DNA from: Candidatus Coatesbacteria bacterium RBG_13_66_14 | Lineage (GTDB): Bacteria; RBG-13-66-14 | Direction: 5' to 3' | Length of the DNA: 6,628 nt | NCBI GenBank assembly: GCA_001774505.1 | Contig: MFAF01000084.1 | Coordinates: 182-6,809, forward strand | In this document: positions 3,956-6,628 of the stretch, piece by piece | How the letters are laid out: every line of letters begins with the position of its first letter | Position numbering within the stretch: the stretch's first letter is position 1 | Translations under genes and position numbers: made by a program | Notes under the pieces: generated by a model | The model's database searches: none | What the model was told of the DNA's origin: nothing | The model's input: only the letters and a program-made list of their open reading frames with translations

Positions 3956-6628
3956 GACGCTACCCTGTGAAAGATCGCCGGGTTGATCGCCGGTGCGCTC
4001 CCCGCGGTCGCCCCGTTTGGGCAGAGTGAAGATAAAGCGGCTGCCCTCGCCGAGCTCCGACTCCACCCAGATGCGGCCGTGGTGGCGTTCGATGATGGCC
4101 CGGGTCACCGCGAGACCCAGGCCGGTGCCACCGTAGTGGCGGGTGAGCGTCGAGTCCACCTGGTAAAGACGCTCAAAGATGCGCTCGAACTCGACCTCGG
4201 GAATGCCTATGCCGGTATCGGCGACCGTGAAGCGGTAGTGATCCTCGGTTTCGGAGCAGGAGACGCTCACCGTACCCTCGCCGATGGTGAACTTGTTCGC
4301 GTTCGACAGCAGGTGGGTGAAGACGGCGGATATTTTCGCCACGTCCACGTCGAGGATGATGGGATGTTTGGGGAGATCGAGGACCAGGCTCATCCGCGGG
4401 GTGTTTATGTATTTCGACTGCTCGACGAAGAACTCCTCCAGTATTTTGGTCAGGTCGGCGGTGGTGAGCTCCGGGGTGTACTGGCCGGTTTCGATTTTCA
4501 ACAGGTCCAACAGCTCGATGATCAGGCGGCCGAGGTGGTCGGATTTAGCGATGATGGTTTCCAGGATATCCTGCTGCTTTTCGTTGATTTCGCCGATGAC
4601 GCTGCCGGCCATGAGCTGGGCGTAGCCCTTGATGACGGTGACCGGGGTGTTGAGCTCGTGGGAGACCATGGAGACGAAGTCGGACTTCATCTTGTCTACC
4701 TTCATAAGCTCCTCGTTGGCCAGGGCCAAGGCCAGGGCGCGCTCGCGCAGCTCCTGGTAGAGGTTGATGTTGTGAATCGCCTGGGAAAGCTGATCGGCTA
4801 CCGTCTCCAGGGCGGAGATATCCGCCGGATCGAAGGCTTCGATCTGCGTCGTTTCTAGGTCGAGCACCCCCTTGACCTCCCCCTCGACGAGGAGGGGGAT
4901 CGCGAGCTCCGCACCTATTTCAAAGATGCCGGCGGGCATGATGTAGTGGGGATCTTTCGAGGTGTCGGGGACGTAGCGGGTGACGCCGGACCGGGCCGTC
5001 CACCCCACGACGCCTTCGGTGACGGGGACCCGGTAACCCCTACCGACCAGTACGTCGAAGATGCCCGATTGGGCCTCCAGGACGAGTTCGCCCGCCTCGG
5101 CGTCCAGCATGAAGAGGGCGACATTGTCGTAACCCAGGGACTGATGGATGGCGTTCACCGTTTCACGGAACAGGGGGTCCAGGTCGAAGGATGACAGCGC
5201 CAGCCGCCCGAGGGTGTTGATGATTTTGAGCTGCTCCTGTCTCCGCAGGAGCTCACGCTCGGCCTCCTTCGCGGCGGTGATGTCGCGCAGGGACCCCTGG
5301 TAACGGATGTACCCCCCGTCCACGGCCAGGTCGAGATCCGTCTTGGGGTCCATCACCTCCCGCAGCTCGCCGGTGCCCCCATCGTGGATGGATGAAAACC
5401 CCAGTTCCTCGCCGGTCATGTGCCGGGGGAAGGCCTTGGCCTCGACGCTCATGGCGACGATGCGCGAGGGTCTGGAGCGCGATTGCAGGTGGAACTCCAG
5501 CTCCTGGCGCCCCAGGCCCGAGCGCACCCTCTCGAAGGCACGCTCCACCGCGGCCCGCCAGTCGGGCATCACGAGGTCCAGAAAGCTCGTCCCGGCGAAG
5601 TCCCCCCCCGGCTCACCGACCAGCGTGGAGAACTGGCGATTGAAGGCCTTGACCTCCAGCTCCTCGTCGAGGACGAAGAGCGCGTCGGTGGCGTCCCGGA
5701 AGAGGTTGCGGTAATCGTTCTGCGAGCGCTCCAGCTCCCAACGCAGCTTGGACGTGGTGATCGCCTGGGCCGCCAGATAGGCGAAGGATTCCAGCGGCTG
5801 TATCGTCGCCTCGGTGGGCGCGAGCCCGTCCCGGGGGTCGTCCAACGATATGATTCCCAGCATCCCCGTGGGCCCCTCGAGAGGCACGAAGAAGAAATCG
5901 TTGGGGTCCCAGTCTATAAATTCTTCCCGGGTGCGGGTCGAGGTCAGTCCCTGCTCTCCGATGGTCCCTTGGACCAGCGCCGCGGGAAGGTAGTACGAGC
6001 GGCTGATTTTATTGGCGTTCGCCTTTATCCTCTCCACATCCTCCAGGCTGAACGGCCGCCTCGACCTGAGCTCGTCTATCTCCTCCTGCGTCAGCTTGGA
6101 GAACGCCACCCTCCTCATTCCCTCCCCCTCGACGAGGGAAAGGACCGCTCGCGAGAACGTCGAGTGAGTGGTGATTGCGTCCACGATGGTCTGCCCGATC
6201 GCGTAAAAATTCTTCTGGACGACGATCTCGGCGCCGATGCGCGAGAAGGCCCTCAGCCGCCCGTACGCCTGGTCCAGCTCCTCGAGCGTTTTCTTCTGGT
6301 GTTCGATGTTGCGCGCGCCCTGTATCGCCTGGGCCAGGTTCGCGGCGAAGGTCTCGTAGAGCTCCAGGGGGATCCCTCCCCTGGACGGCAGGAACACCGC
6401 CACACCCTCGAAGTGGTCCGCGACTTTAAGGGGGGATACGACGAGCTCCGCTATCCCGACCTCCAGGGCCGACTTGAGGGCTTCGTCCCACAAGGGTTTG
6501 AGCTCGCCGAAAATCCGTGTACCACCCCCGTTCTCCCCGGCCTCCCTGTCACGAGATCCTTTAAGGTTCTCGTGACCCAGACGCAGGGAATGCCCCGTCG
6601 TCTTCATCCGCTCCACAACGTCGTCCAT
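3953..6628 (-). CDS. Cytoplasmic sensor histidine kinase, GAF-PAS-GAF-HisKA-HATPase (5' end at window edge)
   Basis: The 891 visible residues form a soluble two-component sensor kinase with no membrane segment or signal peptide. Residues 40-105 look like the end of a GAF-like sensory fold and lead into a helical linker (106-130). A GAF domain spans about 125-292, ending 'GMLGIISLDDP...' and a helix. A PAS domain spans about 303-455, closing with 'GSLRDITAAKEAE'. A second GAF spans about 465-620, with 'ELAIPLLVEGEVKGVLDLE' (574-592). The HisKA dimerisation domain carries the phospho-accepting His657 in 'FVSMVSHELNTP'. The ATPase domain has the N box 'HLLSNANKF' (772-780, Asn776), the G1 box 'DTGIGIP' (804-810), 'FERIFERLYQVD' (814-825) and the G2 box 'GGTGLGLA' (833-840). 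All catalytic motifs are intact. No receiver domain is attached and no response regulator lies in the window. The ATG at 6628 is the last base of the window, so the true start may be further upstream. The ligand is unknown. Confidence 0.93.
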   Translation of the reverse strand: MDDVVERMKTTGHSLRLGHENLKGSRDREAGENGGGTRIFGELKPLWDEALKSALEVGIAELVVSPLKVADHFEGVAVFLPSRGGIPLELYETFAANLAQAIQGARNIEHQKKTLEELDQAYGRLRAFSRIGAEIVVQKNFYAIGQTIVDAITTHSTFSRAVLSLVEGEGMRRVAFSKLTQEEIDELRSRRPFSLEDVERIKANANKISRSYYLPAALVQGTIGEQGLTSTRTREEFIDWDPNDFFFVPLEGPTGMLGIISLDDPRDGLAPTEATIQPLESFAYLAAQAITTSKLRWELERSQNDYRNLFRDATDALFVLDEELEVKAFNRQFSTLVGEPGGDFAGTSFLDLVMPDWRAAVERAFERVRSGLGRQELEFHLQSRSRPSRIVAMSVEAKAFPRHMTGEELGFSSIHDGGTGELREVMDPKTDLDLAVDGGYIRYQGSLRDITAAKEAERELLRRQEQLKIINTLGRLALSSFDLDPLFRETVNAIHQSLGYDNVALFMLDAEAGELVLEAQSGIFDVLVGRGYRVPVTEGVVGWTARSGVTRYVPDTSKDPHYIMPAGIFEIGAELAIPLLVEGEVKGVLDLETTQIEAFDPADISALETVADQLSQAIHNINLYQELRERALALALANEELMKVDKMKSDFVSMVSHELNTPVTVIKGYAQLMAGSVIGEINEKQQDILETIIAKSDHLGRLIIELLDLLKIETGQYTPELTTADLTKILEEFFVEQSKYINTPRMSLVLDLPKHPIILDVDVAKISAVFTHLLSNANKFTIGEGTVSVSCSETEDHYRFTVADTGIGIPEVEFERIFERLYQVDSTLTRHYGGTGLGLAVTRAIIERHHGRIWVESELGEGSRFIFTLPKRGDRGERTGDQPGDLSQGSV

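Noticed and set aside
4288..4315. A defective ATP-binding N box in the kinase because the first Asn is His772
   Set aside because: The essential Asn776 and the G1 and G2 boxes are intact, and His at the first position occurs in other functional-looking kinases, so inactivity is not supported.
3983..4858. A 291-codon plus-strand open frame
   Set aside because: It is antisense to the kinase's HisKA/ATPase region, whose motifs are intact. The translation shows no family features.

Overview
The window is GC-rich bacterial DNA in which every supportable gene lies on the minus strand. It reads, from right to left, as three overlapping genes, a 160-base intergenic region, and a fourth gene that runs off the left edge. 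The GC-rich codon use, Shine-Dalgarno sites (GGAGGAG), a sigma70-like promoter and a Sec signal peptide indicate a bacterium, probably with a diderm-type envelope. I cannot place it taxonomically from sequence alone. The secreted-protein style (an acidic, Tyr/Gly-rich 'PFWDD' beta domain) is common in uncultivated candidate phyla, but that is only an impression.

Right block (1 kb to the right edge): a cytoplasmic sensor histidine kinase (GAF-PAS-GAF-HisKA-HATPase, 891 residues seen, N-terminus at the window edge) overlaps by one base (TGATG) with a glycoside hydrolase family 57 enzyme of the 4-alpha-glucanotransferase/alpha-amylase type (689 residues). That gene overlaps by four bases (GTGA) with a membrane-anchored NodB/CE4 polysaccharide deacetylase (300 residues). 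The overlaps make a single translationally coupled transcript very likely. GH57 and NodB belong to the same structural superfamily (the GH/CE clan), so the operon pairs one sensor with two related carbohydrate enzymes: one expected to remodel alpha-1,4-glucans in the cytosol, the other to de-N-acetylate a polysaccharide. What the kinase senses, and its response regulator, are not in the window.

Intergenic region (825-984): a GC-rich hairpin just after the deacetylase stop, then a good promoter for the next gene (TTGACA, with an extended -10 at 17 bases and a perfect TATAAT slightly downstream), and a leader of about 80 bases that can form alternative hairpins before a strong ribosome binding site.

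Left block (1-824): the 5' 274 codons of an exported protein with a clear signal peptide and a beta-rich domain seen in many bacterial surface or secreted multidomain proteins. It is cut by the window edge, so its C-terminal domains and function are unknown.

I see no RNA genes, CRISPR arrays, insertion sequences or other mobile elements. The long plus-strand open frames are antisense shadows of the GC-rich genes. Nothing here is convincingly a new defence or mobile system; the most unusual aspect is the tight coupling of a sensor kinase with two GH/CE-clan enzymes.
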